From positions 124,001 through 188,000 of the forward strand of contig QMRC01000001.1 in NCBI GenBank assembly GCA_003649205.1: 64,000 nucleotides of DNA. The letters run 5' to 3'. The translations under genes and the position numbers were made by a program. Source of the DNA: Thermoprotei archaeon (GTDB lineage: Archaea > Thermoproteota > Thermoprotei > Thermoproteales > B15-G16). Under the pieces are notes generated by a model. It searched no databases and had not been told where the DNA came from. It saw nothing but the letters and a program-made list of their open reading frames with translations. Position 1 is the first letter of the stretch; the number at the start of each line of letters is the position of its first letter. This document shows, piece after piece, positions 9,002-18,898 of the stretch.

Positions 9002-10513
9002 TTGAATATTTTGATAGTGGTGTCGTTACTAGTACCGATTTCAGCTAGAAACGTTGTATCATATCTATCTCTCACACTCTTGGTTACATGCATTTTTCTT
9101 GGGATATCTGGTCTCGTGGGTCTGCTCTATGGTGCTGCTATCGGATCTATTAAGGAGCTATACTCTGGGTCTGTACTATTTTTAGAAGGTACATTAAGTG
9201 CTATGTTGCTCTACCTAATCTACATATTTACAAGAATTGAGAGACCAATTACGGTCCTTGAGGCTTTTCTAATAGTCGTACTCACTTGGTTGATTTCACC
9301 ATTTATTGCTGCTGTACCCTTTGCTGTGATCTCGGGATTGCCCTTTCTTGATGCTATGTTTGAGGCAGTAAGTGGTTTAACAGGGACGGGATTGACAGTT
9401 ATGTCGCATGTAATAGAGCTTCAACCCGTATCTATTAAGCTTCTTCGTGGCTTCCTTCAGTGGTATGGTGAGATGGGTATTGCTGTTGCTGCGATAGCTA
9501 TATTCTCTAGACCAGGTACTGTAACAGCTCCTCTATACCTAGCTGAGGGTAGAGGTGGTAGAATTGAGGTTACTGTTAAGGGTACTGCACGGACGATACT
9601 CAGGATATACCTCGTATATACTCTCCTCTGTACACTAGCTCTCCTCCTCACGGGTATGACGCCTCTTGATGCATTTGTCCACAGTATGACTGCTGTTGCT
9701 ACAGGTGGCTTCAGTAACTGGCATGATAGCTTGAAGCACTACGCTGATCTCCTAGGACCAAGATTTCTACCTATGGAGGTAGCTGTGGTGCTCTTCATGA
9801 TACTGGGTGCAATTAGCTTCATAGATCATGCCAAGCTATTTAGAGGTGATGTCCGTGGCTTCTTCTCAATCGAGACAAACACCTTACTAATACTACTTGC
9901 GTTATCTTCATTATCAACAGTAGTAACGTACATGCTTGTAGATGGTGTTAGCACACCTAAAGCTATTGAGCTGGGGATCTTCCATGCTGTATCAGCACTT
10001 ACCACGACAGGATTCCAAATAGAAGATCTATGTAAGGTCAGTGATGCCACTAAGGTTATACTTGCTTTCTCAATGATAATAGGTGGCTGTACCTGCTCAA
10101 CAGTTGGTGGTATCAAGGTCTACAGACTCATTGTGCTACTGAAGTACCTTCAGTGGCTACTAAAGTCAACACTCTACCCATCTCACATACTCATTAAGAG
10201 GATTGTTGGTGGAAGAACTTTAACAGATGATGTAGTTGCTAGGGTAACCTCATTTACCTCACTGTACCTCTTCACACTACTCATAAGTAGCTCCATACTC
10301 ACAGCACTTGGCTACAGATTTGTTGATTCTTTCTTCGAAGTTGCTTCAGCTATGGGTTGTGTTGGTCTATCAGTTGGTATAACGTCACCACAACTACATC
10401 CTCTCGGTAAGGTTATCTTGATGGTGGATATGCTACTCGGTAAACTAGAGTTCTACCCATTTCTCGTAGCTACGTACGCTATGATCGGGAAGTTAAAGAC
10501 TAGAATTAGCTAG
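9002..10513 (+). CDS. trkH: Trk/Ktr-type potassium transporter membrane subunit
   Basis: A 503-residue membrane protein of the TrkH/KtrB family. The four selectivity-filter loops with their conserved glycines are visible in order: SGLTGTGLTV, TAVATGGFSNW, LTTTGFQ and GCVGLSVG. The fold has four M1-P-M2 repeats and conducts K+ (or Na+-coupled K+) inward. No RCK/TrkA regulator gene is next to it in the window. The start is a TTG, which fits the N-terminal hydrophobic segment. The 3' end overlaps the convergent glutamine synthetase gene by 4 bases. Confidence 0.92.
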   Translation: MNILIVVSLLVPISARNVVSYLSLTLLVTCIFLGISGLVGLLYGAAIGSIKELYSGSVLFLEGTLSAMLLYLIYIFTRIERPITVLEAFLIVVLTWLISPFIAAVPFAVISGLPFLDAMFEAVSGLTGTGLTVMSHVIELQPVSIKLLRGFLQWYGEMGIAVAAIAIFSRPGTVTAPLYLAEGRGGRIEVTVKGTARTILRIYLVYTLLCTLALLLTGMTPLDAFVHSMTAVATGGFSNWHDSLKHYADLLGPRFLPMEVAVVLFMILGAISFIDHAKLFRGDVRGFFSIETNTLLILLALSSLSTVVTYMLVDGVSTPKAIELGIFHAVSALTTTGFQIEDLCKVSDATKVILAFSMIIGGCTCSTVGGIKVYRLIVLLKYLQWLLKSTLYPSHILIKRIVGGRTLTDDVVARVTSFTSLYLFTLLISSSILTALGYRFVDSFFEVASAMGCVGLSVGITSPQLHPLGKVILMVDMLLGKLEFYPFLVATYAMIGKLKTRIS

Positions 10514-11847
10514 ACTAGCTGTAGGTACTTCGTATACTCCCAATCACTAACTATATTCCACGTACTTTCCCAAGAACCAACTTCTCTCACGTACTCACTC
10601 CACTCAAGCTTCTTGATCCTCAGTATATGCTCATTGAATTCACGTGGAAAGTACTTGTAGAGTGGTGAATTCGTGTAAAGTATCATAGCGTGTTCTAGAT
10701 TTACCGGTAATTTCCTCTCAAAACTCACATCTACCTCATAAGCACTGGTGTATATTGGTGGATCTGGTTCAATTCTCTGCTCGAGAGCTAGCATTATCGA
10801 GTATACTACAGATGCCAGCCCTATGTACGGGTTGAAGGATGCATCAGGTAATCTGAACTCTATCCTAGTAGTTAACTGGTTTCCATAGTGAGGTACCCTA
10901 ACGAGAGCTGACCTATTACCTACACCCCACGTAATTGTTGTTGGTGCTTCATAACCAGGAACTAACCTCTTATACGAGTTCACGAGAGGAGCTACGAGAA
11001 AGCACATAGACTTAGCAAACTTAAGTAAACCACCGATAACCAACCTACCGATCTCTGTTAAGACGCCCCTTTCAAAGCATATATTCTCATCAGTATCTAG
11101 CCGATGTAGGCTGATATGTAGGTGAGCACCACTACCATTTAGACCCCAAAAAGGCTTTGGCATGAATGTAGCTACTAGACCGTACTTGTCGGTAACACAC
11201 CTAGCAATGTACCTGTGGATCACGATCTTATCAGCTAGCTTCAGAGCATCATCAAACTTTAAGTCAATTTCGTACTGACCAGGAGCTACCTCATGATGAA
11301 TCTTAAGTACCTTAAATCCACATCTACGAAGGTACTCAGCTATCTCCAAAACAACGTTCTCACACTTAGCAACAGGACCGACCTCAAAGTACCTACCTTC
11401 ATCAGCTGGGACAGGTCTACCATCAACTAGCTTAACTAGGAAGAACTCAAGCTCAACACCAACCTTGAGCCTCAATCCCTTCTCCTCCAACAACTTCAGT
11501 GCAGACCTAAGTACCTCACGAGAGTAGTTAGGAAGAGGCTTTCCCTCACCAACATAAACATCACAGATAACAGAAGCCACCCTATTACTCAACCACCACT
11601 CAGTGAAGAGAGTAGAGATATCAGGAACAGCATACACATCACTTTCATGTACTGAACGAAGACCGGGAATAGAGGAACCATCGAAACCAAATCCAGATCT
11701 AAAGATATCAATAGCTTCATCAAGTGGAACTAACTCACCCTTCAAACCACCATGAATATCCACAACAAGGAACCTAACGTATTTAATAGATAGCTTCCTC
11801 AAGAACTTAACAACTTCATCAACATCAGTAAATGCACCAATGCACAT
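10510..11847 (-). CDS. glnA: Glutamine synthetase, type I
   Basis: Makes glutamine from glutamate, ammonia and ATP. Family landmarks are visible: FGFDGSSI near the N-terminus, the metal ligands in GVELEFFLV, HHEVAPGQYEID, GSGAHLHISL, the ATP and glutamate site NSYKRLVPGYEAP and the arginine-containing EFRLPDASFNPY. I chose the ATG at 11847 because it follows a GTGAGG ribosome site and gives the usual length of about 446 residues. The frame is open 23 codons further to a GTG at 11916, which would add an unusual cysteine-rich extension (CSSCYCCEG). No adenylylation-type tyrosine context could be judged. Confidence 0.92.
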   Translation of the reverse strand: MCIGAFTDVDEVVKFLRKLSIKYVRFLVVDIHGGLKGELVPLDEAIDIFRSGFGFDGSSIPGLRSVHESDVYAVPDISTLFTEWWLSNRVASVICDVYVGEGKPLPNYSREVLRSALKLLEEKGLRLKVGVELEFFLVKLVDGRPVPADEGRYFEVGPVAKCENVVLEIAEYLRRCGFKVLKIHHEVAPGQYEIDLKFDDALKLADKIVIHRYIARCVTDKYGLVATFMPKPFWGLNGSGAHLHISLHRLDTDENICFERGVLTEIGRLVIGGLLKFAKSMCFLVAPLVNSYKRLVPGYEAPTTITWGVGNRSALVRVPHYGNQLTTRIEFRLPDASFNPYIGLASVVYSIMLALEQRIEPDPPIYTSAYEVDVSFERKLPVNLEHAMILYTNSPLYKYFPREFNEHILRIKKLEWSEYVREVGSWESTWNIVSDWEYTKYLQLV

Positions 11848-11971
11848 CGAGCCCTCACAGCAATAGCACGAAGAGCAATATATCGTTTTCTCAAAGTAGT
11901 GTAATGTAGTAGGCACGAACTAACCATGAAATAAACCTATAAACCCCCGAAGAAACTCAATGTCTTGAAGA

Positions 11972-12063
11972 GCCGGGGTGGCCGAGCCAGGTCTAAGGCG
12001 CGGGCCTTGAGAGCCCGTGGCCCCATGGGGGCCGCGTGGGTTCAAATCCCACCCCCGGCGCCA
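11972..12063 (+). tRNA. tRNA-Ser (anticodon TGA)
   Basis: Class II tRNA with a long variable arm. Acceptor GCCGGGG pairs with CCCCGGC, followed by G discriminator and an encoded CCA (12061-12063). The anticodon stem CGGGC/GCCCG encloses loop CTTGAGA, giving UGA for UCA codons. The T arm is GTGGGTTCAAATCCCAC. A TATA element (CTATAAAC, about 11937-11944) lies 30 bases upstream. The last 22 bases are also the 3' end of the convergent radical SAM gene. Confidence 0.96.
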
Positions 12064-13130
12064 ATTCTCATCCCTAACTCCTCAAGCAATCTCTCGTAGA
12101 ACTCCCTCGGCTGTAGTTCATAAAACTCATCCCTAGCTTCCTGAAATATGTGAAGCCTAATGTCGAGACATAGGTGACATTTCGAGACATAACCGTCCTT
12201 ACGCTCTCTATATCCATAGTTCTCAACAGCAAACCTATACAACTCACCCAATCCCTTAGTCAGAGCACGTAGAATGGGGTAGTTATCGAGGTCAAGACCA
12301 CTGAGAATATCCTCCAACCTCCTAGCATCACCAAGACTCAAACCAGCGCAGTAACCAGGTACATAGTTGAAGAAGCAATCCACATGAATGTGCCATGGTC
12401 TAGTCAAGTCGTAGAGACAGTTCTCATGGAAGAAGTACTTTGCAGGATACCTCTCGTAGATGTAGTTTAGCCTGTACACAGCTCTACCCATAGGGAGAAT
12501 GAGGTCAGGGCTAAGATACGTACCGTAGTCACTACCAATCAATGACAGGTAATCCTCAAACCTCAATCTACCCCTAACACCAAGCACCTTAAACTGATGG
12601 TAGTAGATAGGATAGAACACAATGACATTACCCTCACCAAAGACCTCTCTAGCAATCTCAACAGCAAGATCAATTCTCTCAAAAGGAACAAACTCAATAA
12701 CAAAAGGATTAACACTAATCAAGACACCATCAAGACCCCTATCATATAGCTCACGAAATCTCTCATAAACAACCTCACGACTAGTACACCAAAAGCAATT
12801 AGTCTCAACAAAGAGACCAGGAACACCAACATCCTTAGCAACCTCAACAGCACGAAGCAGGATATCGTACCTAAGAAAAGGTTCACCACCAGTTAAGTGA
12901 AGACCATAGTTAAGACCAAGCAACCTCCTCCTATGAAAGACCTCAGGAGGATAGTATAACCTAAAGCAAGAAACCAACTTCTCAAGAACAACCCTAAGAC
13001 CAGCAAGATCAATCCAGTAATCACACCACCTAGGAGAACAAACGTACATACAGTGCCTACACTCACAACAACACCTATACGTAAGGAAGACCCCAGCAGA
13101 CAAAGGAGGTCTAGGTCTAAGAAACTTCAT
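12042..13130 (-). CDS. Radical SAM protein
   Basis: A 362-residue protein with a radical SAM cluster motif near the N-terminus (CCCECRHC, CX3CX2C embedded in a cysteine-rich run) and GGEP (LTGGEPFLRY) after it. Four further cysteines near the C-terminus (YVSKCHLCLD and others) could hold an additional cluster or zinc. The substrate is unknown; the size suits a SPASM-less peptide- or cofactor-modifying enzyme. Its stop codon lies inside the T arm of tRNA-Ser encoded on the other strand, so the last six or seven residues (RIGAGGGI) come from tRNA sequence. Confidence 0.8.
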   Translation of the reverse strand: MKFLRPRPPLSAGVFLTYRCCCECRHCMYVCSPRWCDYWIDLAGLRVVLEKLVSCFRLYYPPEVFHRRRLLGLNYGLHLTGGEPFLRYDILLRAVEVAKDVGVPGLFVETNCFWCTSREVVYERFRELYDRGLDGVLISVNPFVIEFVPFERIDLAVEIAREVFGEGNVIVFYPIYYHQFKVLGVRGRLRFEDYLSLIGSDYGTYLSPDLILPMGRAVYRLNYIYERYPAKYFFHENCLYDLTRPWHIHVDCFFNYVPGYCAGLSLGDARRLEDILSGLDLDNYPILRALTKGLGELYRFAVENYGYRERKDGYVSKCHLCLDIRLHIFQEARDEFYELQPREFYERLLEELGMRIGAGGGI

Positions 13131-13230
13131 GATAGAACACCTAATCCACTAATACACTCATACCATTAGTCCAAGTCCAGAGTCAAGAGAAAAAATAATT
13201 CCCTTCTTCGGCAGTATATCAGGAGATTTC

Positions 13231-14671
13231 ATGATAAAGTTAAAGGTAAGCTATAGAGTACTTCTAGTGCTGGTCTGTATACTAGTTATCTCAGCACTAG
13301 TACCACTTATACTGCTTAATTTAGACAATCTAAAGAGCCTCAATCCCAACCCCATACAAATACTAAGTAAAAATGAAGGTGACAACGAAGTAAAGATTGT
13401 GGTAGTCAAAGTAAGGGTACTTCTTTGGGATGGAAAAGAGCTAAAACCTGTCACTAGAGTACATACGTACTTTAGAGGACCAATGAACTACACTCTATTG
13501 AGAGAACTCGAAGTTCTGCATACAGAAGTTCAAGAATTACTTCTATCCCTAGCTAAAAAATAGACCTAGCTAAGGAATACTTTAGAGCAAAGGGCATCGA
13601 GATCATTGATACTAGCATATGGATTAATGCTACAGCATTAATTAAAGGTAAGAAACAGGGCGTACTCTACGTAGTTGTTAAGGAAGTAACAAATCAAACG
13701 TACAGAGAAATTCTCGATTATTTAGGTAAAGTACCTACATTTGTCCGCATTGAGTTGGTAGATGCAGTAGCAACTTTAGAGGATGTAGTTAAAGCAGCTA
13801 AGTTATTATCGAAAGAATGGATTAATGGATCACTTAGAGATATGCCTATACTTTACATTGGGCATAGAATGCTACCTTACGATAATTTACCTCCACTAGG
13901 ACCTACAGTTGTGGTTTTCTTCAAGGAGGGAGAACTACGTTATGAGTACTGCTTGAAAATAATTGAGCTTGTACGTGAGAAAGTTGGTACAGTACCTATA
14001 TTGTTTGAACAAGGTAAACTAGTTTTACTTGGTAAACAGGATTATAATAGACCGTTAGTTGGTGGTATCAGAGTAGAGTCTGGTTATATTGATGAGTAGG
14101 GTGTATGGAATCTCTATGGTATAGGTACGTTGGGTTTCTATGCTTTAAGGAATGGAGAGAAAGGCATTGTTATTGCCGGTCATATCACGGAGGAAGGTGC
14201 TGAAGTTCATTAACCCACATTTTCTAACTACATAGGTGAAACCATTCCCAATCCTCACCCTCCAAGGTGGGTATAGCGATTCAGCATGGGTTAAAGTGGT
14301 TGTGGACATTAGCTTCATGATATACCCAGACATCGAAGTTATAGGCAAGCTATACTCATATGAGCTTAAAGTAGGTACTGTACTTCATCTACAAGGTGCT
14401 TTTAGTTGCCTTTCTGGATGGGAATTTAGATACATAATACCAGAGGTAGATCACCCAGAATATGGTCGCTTATGTAATCAGGCGTATGCTGTAGAGTAGT
14501 ATGTTCCCTATGGGTTGGAGAGAGGTGATTTTTATATATGGTGTTCCTGTTGCCTACATAGCAGGTATTTTCTGGATGACCTACATTGTATACAGCACTC
14601 CTGTAGCTATAGTTTTTAGCCCTATAGATGGTATCGAGCATGACCTAGGTACTCTAGACGTTACACCATAG
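13231..14671 (+). pseudogene. Decayed membrane-anchored trypsin-like serine protease
   Basis: Fragments of one protein are spread over three frames. The first (13231-13563) has an N-terminal membrane anchor (VLLVLVCILVISALVPLILL). A frameshift near 13560 leads into DLAKEYFRAKGIEIID and on to RVESGYIDE, a TAG at 14097, then YGIGTLGFYALRNGEKGIV with IAGHI, which resembles the catalytic-His segment of chymotrypsin-like proteases. Further stops follow, then YSDSAWVKV (the Asp segment) and a last frame ending VFSPIDGIEHDLGTLDVTP. The nucleophile-serine segment is no longer clear. At least two frameshifts and three internal stops make it a pseudogene. Confidence 0.68.
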
Positions 14672-14679
14672 ACGATTGC

Positions 14680-14717
14680 CCTTTTCTTTAAATTATAACC
14701 TTTTCTTTAAATTATAA
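14680..14717. repeat. 19-base perfect tandem duplication
   Basis: The unit CCTTTTCTTTAAATTATAA occurs at 14680-14698 and again at 14699-14717 without mismatch. It contains a TATA-like core (TTTAAATTATAA), so it looks like a duplicated promoter element or a slippage product between two pseudogenes. Confidence 0.9.
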
Positions 14718-14847
14718 GTGGTTTATTGATTTGATTTTGCATTTATTCGTTTTACAGCTAGTTGCAGTTTACAGGTTTGAACATGTTCACCGAGGGTGAG
14801 GTTGAAAATTTATTCTGCTCTCTACCTAGGTTGGTGGTGTTTTGTTG

Positions 14848-15326
14848 GTGTTTTTGGAACTAGTTGTCGGTTTTCTGAGTTTAGGATTGACTACTGTGTC
14901 TTCAATTGCTGTACTAGCTTATTGGTTAGGTAGGAAATTTGCTCAAATAGATGCAAGGTTTTACCTCTTGAATCCAAAACTATGAGGTTAGGTATGGCAT
15001 TCGTCAATTACCAAGAATTCTTTGTTGAATTTCTTGCTAGTGAAGGTGTTATTAAAAAGGAGAGAGTGGACTTAGTTAAAGGTGAAGCTAGGGGACTTAT
15101 TGATCTAGCTCTTGCTAATCCATTAAGTAAGGAGGAGTGAAGAAGGATAAAGGAGCTTCTCGATAAGGATGAGTTAACTCTTGAGGAAGCCCTTGAGGTG
15201 AGAGACTTAGCCAGGAAGGTTATTTGGGAGTATGGTGATAGACCTGAGGCATGGAAACTACATGTCTACGCATGTATCATGGTTGGGTTAGCAATGAGGA
15301 AGAAGGCTGAGGGGAAGAGACAGTAG
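14848..15326 (+). pseudogene. Decayed membrane-anchored helical protein
   Basis: A GTG at 14848 opens a hydrophobic anchor (VGFLSLGLTTVSSIAVLAYW) followed by LGRKFAQIDARF, then a stop. A shifted frame continues from 14983 with MAFVNYQEFFVEFLASEGVI, meets a TGA at 15138 and goes on in the same frame (IKELLDKDELTLEEALEVRD) to a stop at 15326. Together the pieces read as one signal-anchored coiled-coil protein of about 155 residues, broken by a frameshift and an internal stop. I do not know the function of the family. Confidence 0.6.
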
Positions 15327-15342
15327 AAGTGAGTATGGGATT

Positions 15343-15420
15343 TGGTGCCCCCGCCGGGATTTGAACCCGGGACCTCCCGGTTATCAGCCGGGCGCTATAA
15401 CCAGGCTAAGCTACGGGGGC
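15343..15420 (-). tRNA. tRNA-Ile (anticodon GAT)
   Basis: Minus-strand tRNA. Acceptor GCCCCCG pairs with CGGGGGC, A discriminator, CCA encoded. The anticodon stem CCCGG/CCGGG holds loop CTGATAA, giving GAU. T arm CCGGGTTCAAATCCCGG. No intron. Confidence 0.96.
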
Positions 15421-15473
15421 GTTTCCGTACTTAGCTCTCGTTTGGGGTTTTTGTGATTTTCCACATCATGGCT

Positions 15474-15909
15474 TCATCTCCAGATCTGTCTCTCAACGCT
15501 TTTCCTTCTCGTTTCTGGTGGATCTGTTTTTAGCTTCCATATCCCTTCAGCAAAGTCGAATACCTGTATACCGAGTTTTCCAGCTAACTTATCGCTTATC
15601 AGTACTTCCTCCTCTATTGGTGAGATGACTAGGTCCACACATTGTTGATCCTGTACTTTGGTCTACCACTATACTTACCTCAACTTCATCGAGGAGTACG
15701 TAGTTTCTAATTGGGCCACCTGTTGTGAAGTAGTCTTTAGCTATGTAAGGTCTCGGTGGTGATGGCCATACACCTAGAAGCTCAGCTACTTTAGTAGGAA
15801 CGAGTAGTTCTGGTCTCTCAGTCTCGTAACCTGAATTAACTAGAGCATTTACTTCAAGTACCTTACCTGTACTCCTACTCCTTACCCTTAACTTCACTCT
15901 TATAGCCAT
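15474..15909 (-). pseudogene. Frameshifted retropepsin-like (clan AA) aspartic protease
   Basis: The first frame from the ATG at 15909 reads VKLRVRSRSTGKVLEVNALV and continues as NSGYETERPELLVPTKVAE, the expected start of a single-domain clan AA protease except that the catalytic Asp of the A-L-V-D-S/T-G motif is Asn. Around 15650 the sense shifts to another frame with VDLVISPIEEEVLISDKLAG and KLGIQVFDFAEGIWKLK to a stop at 15474. Loss of the catalytic Asp plus the frameshift indicates decay. A similar broken copy lies at 49439-49849. Confidence 0.66.
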
Positions 15910-16045
15910 GTGCTCTACTCCTCAGCTCGATAGGGTATATCCTCCCAATTCTTGGTCTAAAGATCTCTCTAATGTGACCAATTCTCGACACGGTACTCAC
16001 CTATCTTCCCTAGCACTACTGGTACTGTACTGCTTTTAAAGCTAC

Positions 16046-16756
16046 TTACTTTGTGGACTTCACGCACTTAGCATATGTTGCACATAGATCTCTTGCAAAG
16101 CATTCACTACATCGTGGATTTCTAGCTTTACAGATAACTGCTGCGAAATCTAGCAGTGCTAGGTTTGCTCTCTTTGCATCAGGAAACATCTCAATAACTC
16201 TACTCAGCACATTGTGAACAAATTTAACGTGTTTTGGATTTTGTTGCTTTAGCTCAATACCGCTAATTCGTGAAATAACCCTAATTATGTTGGTGTCAAC
16301 TAGTGGGTCCTTGAAATTAAATGCCAGAACCCTCACAGCTCTAGCTACGTACTCACCAACCCCTGGAAGACTAAGTAATTCATTGAGTTCTCTAGGAACT
16401 TCACCACCATACCTCTCAACGAGTACTCTACCTAGTTCCTTCAATTCACGTGCTCTAGTATTGTGTAGACCAAGAGGTTGCAGTATCTTCCTCAATTCAT
16501 CTATGGATGCTAGGGCTAGAGCCTGTGGTGTTGGGTATCGTCTCACTAGCTCAAGGTAAACTGGAACCACCTTCTCACCTTGTGTTCTCCTCAGAAGTAG
16601 CTCAGCAACCAGGATCTTGTAGGGATCCTTCTCTACTCTCCAGGGTAATTCACGGTCTCTATTTAGAGAGATAGACCATGAGATAGCCCTCGTAATTAAT
16701 TCACATATACGACCTACTAAACCACAAACCCCCTGTAGCATAGACATTGTCAACAA
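16046..16756 (-). CDS. HhH-GPD DNA glycosylase, MIG/MutY-like
   Basis: A 236-residue base-excision repair enzyme. It shows the helix-hairpin-helix (LLSLPGVGEYVARAV), the catalytic Asp in PLVDTNIIRV and a C-terminal 4Fe-4S cluster (CKARNPRCSECFARDLC, CX6CX2CX5C). The helix-2 sequence LLLRRTQ is close to the LLRRT of archaeal thymine-DNA mismatch glycosylases (MIG) and to LQQTQ of MutY. No C-terminal NUDIX-like domain is present, so it is shorter than MutY and fits the MIG class, which removes T or U opposite G after cytosine deamination. Confidence 0.84.
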   Translation of the reverse strand: MLTMSMLQGVCGLVGRICELITRAISWSISLNRDRELPWRVEKDPYKILVAELLLRRTQGEKVVPVYLELVRRYPTPQALALASIDELRKILQPLGLHNTRARELKELGRVLVERYGGEVPRELNELLSLPGVGEYVARAVRVLAFNFKDPLVDTNIIRVISRISGIELKQQNPKHVKFVHNVLSRVIEMFPDAKRANLALLDFAAVICKARNPRCSECFARDLCATYAKCVKSTK

Positions 16757-16907
16757 CTAAATGAACTATTTGATGAATCTAGCTTATTAATCGTTTCATA
16801 GATGAAGTTTATTTTTATGTCTAATCACACGAAAGGCACAATACTTGAAATTAGAACACTTTGTCATATAACAAATAGAGTATATAAAGTAGTAGTTTGG
16901 ATGTATT

Positions 16908-18878
16908 TTACCGCAGAAGATTTCTGATGTCTTCGGGAAGGGATTCAATATCGATACCCAGCTTTATTAATGTTTCCTTTTTTGGTAATCCTGTTTCAAG
17001 ATCCCAACCACGTTCATCATAGTAATCATCTTGAATTCTATGCAAGTCATCTGTAGTTAGCTGAATTATTCCATAGTAATCTCTCAATTCGATAATTCCC
17101 TCTGGAGTATTCATGGGTCTAAGCCATGTTTTTGGAACTTTATCATCCTCTCTTGTAAATCCTTCACGTGCATTGAGTAATCTATAGAGGTTAAATGCTC
17201 TCTCTCCACATCTCAGTAATTCTTCAGCGCTAATTTCTTTTCCAGTGGCTGCTGAATAGGCTTCAGCTAAGTCATCTATTCCAAAGAAGCCGAAGAATGT
17301 ATACATTGAGCACGTACCGAGACTGTTGTGAACCATCATTCCATCTTCCATGTATTTCGTGTACCTACCAACGTTAAATGCTCCACTATATGGTGTGAAC
17401 TGGAATATTTGTTCAAGTCTATCTTTAGGAATCCCCCAATGTTCAAACTGCTCCCTAATCTCTTTAAGTGGTCGTAATACTTGTGCTGTTTTTGTATGGC
17501 AACCCCCGTGATGAGGCCTTGGATTGACAACGAATGTGAACATTAGTGGATGTAATCTAGCAGGTCTAGCATCGTATATGAAATCAACGCCTTTATTTAT
17601 ACCTGCATACCAGTATTCCTGTGGATCTAGACCATATTTTTCTGCAACTCCAAGCCATCCTTCAGCTAGATCATTACCTACTCCCTTTCTTTCTATAACT
17701 TCATAGAATAACCTTAAGTAGCAATTCCAGTCTCTCCTTATTTCCTCACCTAGCTTATCTTTTGGAATTGCTCCCTCTACGACCTTCTTTGTAAAGAAAT
17801 CTACTAACCTAGTAAATGTATAGTAGTCTAGACCTTCTCTATTAGCTAGACAGACAAGGTATATCATCTTATTATAGTCCTCTATACCCCATAACATAGC
17901 ACTTGTTGCACTTTTACCATAAGGTGATCCTAACCCCCACCATCCCGCGTAATCACCTGTCTTTATCCTCCACTTTATTCTGCATGCAATCAAACATGTT
18001 GGACAAGCATATGTTCTCTCTAGAGTCTCGAGTCTCTTCTCTTCTCCGCACAATCTATCCCATTTATCCTTAGGCCATATACCGGGGTATTGTGTATGTT
18101 TAAATGTTCTCCAACCCGCACCCATACCGAGCTTTATCCAATGTGGTCTATACGACCATTCCATTATTCTCCTTCTAACCTCTAAGACCTTCTTCATAAA
18201 TCTATCAGGGTCGGCTACTGTAATACCTTTTCTAGATCCCTTAACAACTATTGCTTTCAATTTCTTGGATCCAAATATAGCTCCTACTCCATTCCTTCCT
18301 AAGCTATCTCTTTTATCAACAATTGCCATAGCGTATCTAACTAGATGCTCTCCGGCTTTCCCTATAGCTACTACTGAGGCACACTTATTGTGTCTTCGTC
18401 TAAGCTCGTCCGTAGTTTCGTAGATATTCTTCTTACCCCAAAGATCTGAGGCATCATGTATTTCAATATCGTTATCAATTATTTTAAGGTAAACAGGCTC
18501 CTCGGAAGCCCCTGTAATAACAAGTCCATCGTATCCAGCAAGTTTGAGTTCAAGTCCGAGGTTTCCACCAACTACAGACACTGCTATGAAGTGTTTGTAC
18601 TTACCATCTTTCTTACCTGCAATAATTGGTAATTTAGTGAGAGCAATGGTTTTAGTTGCGCTTGGAAACGGTGTTCCAACGAGAGCCCCAGTAAATATAA
18701 TTAACGGATTTTTAGCAGAGAATGGGTCTATTCCTGGAGGTATCATGTCTATTGCAAGTCTAATGGCATAACCCGCACCTCCAATGTACTTGTCTACTAT
18801 TGTGTGGTCTATCGATGTTTCCTTTATCTTCTTTTCTGTTAAATCAACCCAGAGGATTTTCCCCGCGTATAAGTGCAT
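16908..18878 (-). CDS. aor: Aldehyde:ferredoxin oxidoreductase (tungstopterin)
   Basis: A protein of about 656 residues of the AOR family, which oxidises aldehydes to acids at a tungsten bispterin centre and passes electrons through a 4Fe-4S cluster to ferredoxin. Visible landmarks are the N-terminal GKILWVDLTEKKIKE and YIGGAGYAIRLA, the pterin segment KDSLGRNGVGAIFGSKKLKA-like stretch, and the cysteine set ACPTCLIACRIKW. I prefer the ATG at 18878, six bases after a GAGGTG site, over the GTG three codons earlier. It is the last gene of a six-gene operon; a small ferredoxin lies just upstream. The physiological aldehyde is probably the aldolase product of the neighbouring DeoC proteins (inference). 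Confidence 0.93.
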   Translation of the reverse strand: MHLYAGKILWVDLTEKKIKETSIDHTIVDKYIGGAGYAIRLAIDMIPPGIDPFSAKNPLIIFTGALVGTPFPSATKTIALTKLPIIAGKKDGKYKHFIAVSVVGGNLGLELKLAGYDGLVITGASEEPVYLKIIDNDIEIHDASDLWGKKNIYETTDELRRRHNKCASVVAIGKAGEHLVRYAMAIVDKRDSLGRNGVGAIFGSKKLKAIVVKGSRKGITVADPDRFMKKVLEVRRRIMEWSYRPHWIKLGMGAGWRTFKHTQYPGIWPKDKWDRLCGEEKRLETLERTYACPTCLIACRIKWRIKTGDYAGWWGLGSPYGKSATSAMLWGIEDYNKMIYLVCLANREGLDYYTFTRLVDFFTKKVVEGAIPKDKLGEEIRRDWNCYLRLFYEVIERKGVGNDLAEGWLGVAEKYGLDPQEYWYAGINKGVDFIYDARPARLHPLMFTFVVNPRPHHGGCHTKTAQVLRPLKEIREQFEHWGIPKDRLEQIFQFTPYSGAFNVGRYTKYMEDGMMVHNSLGTCSMYTFFGFFGIDDLAEAYSAATGKEISAEELLRCGERAFNLYRLLNAREGFTREDDKVPKTWLRPMNTPEGIIELRDYYGIIQLTTDDLHRIQDDYYDERGWDLETGLPKKETLIKLGIDIESLPEDIRNLLR

Positions 18879-18898
18879 GATTCTCACCTCAAACCATT

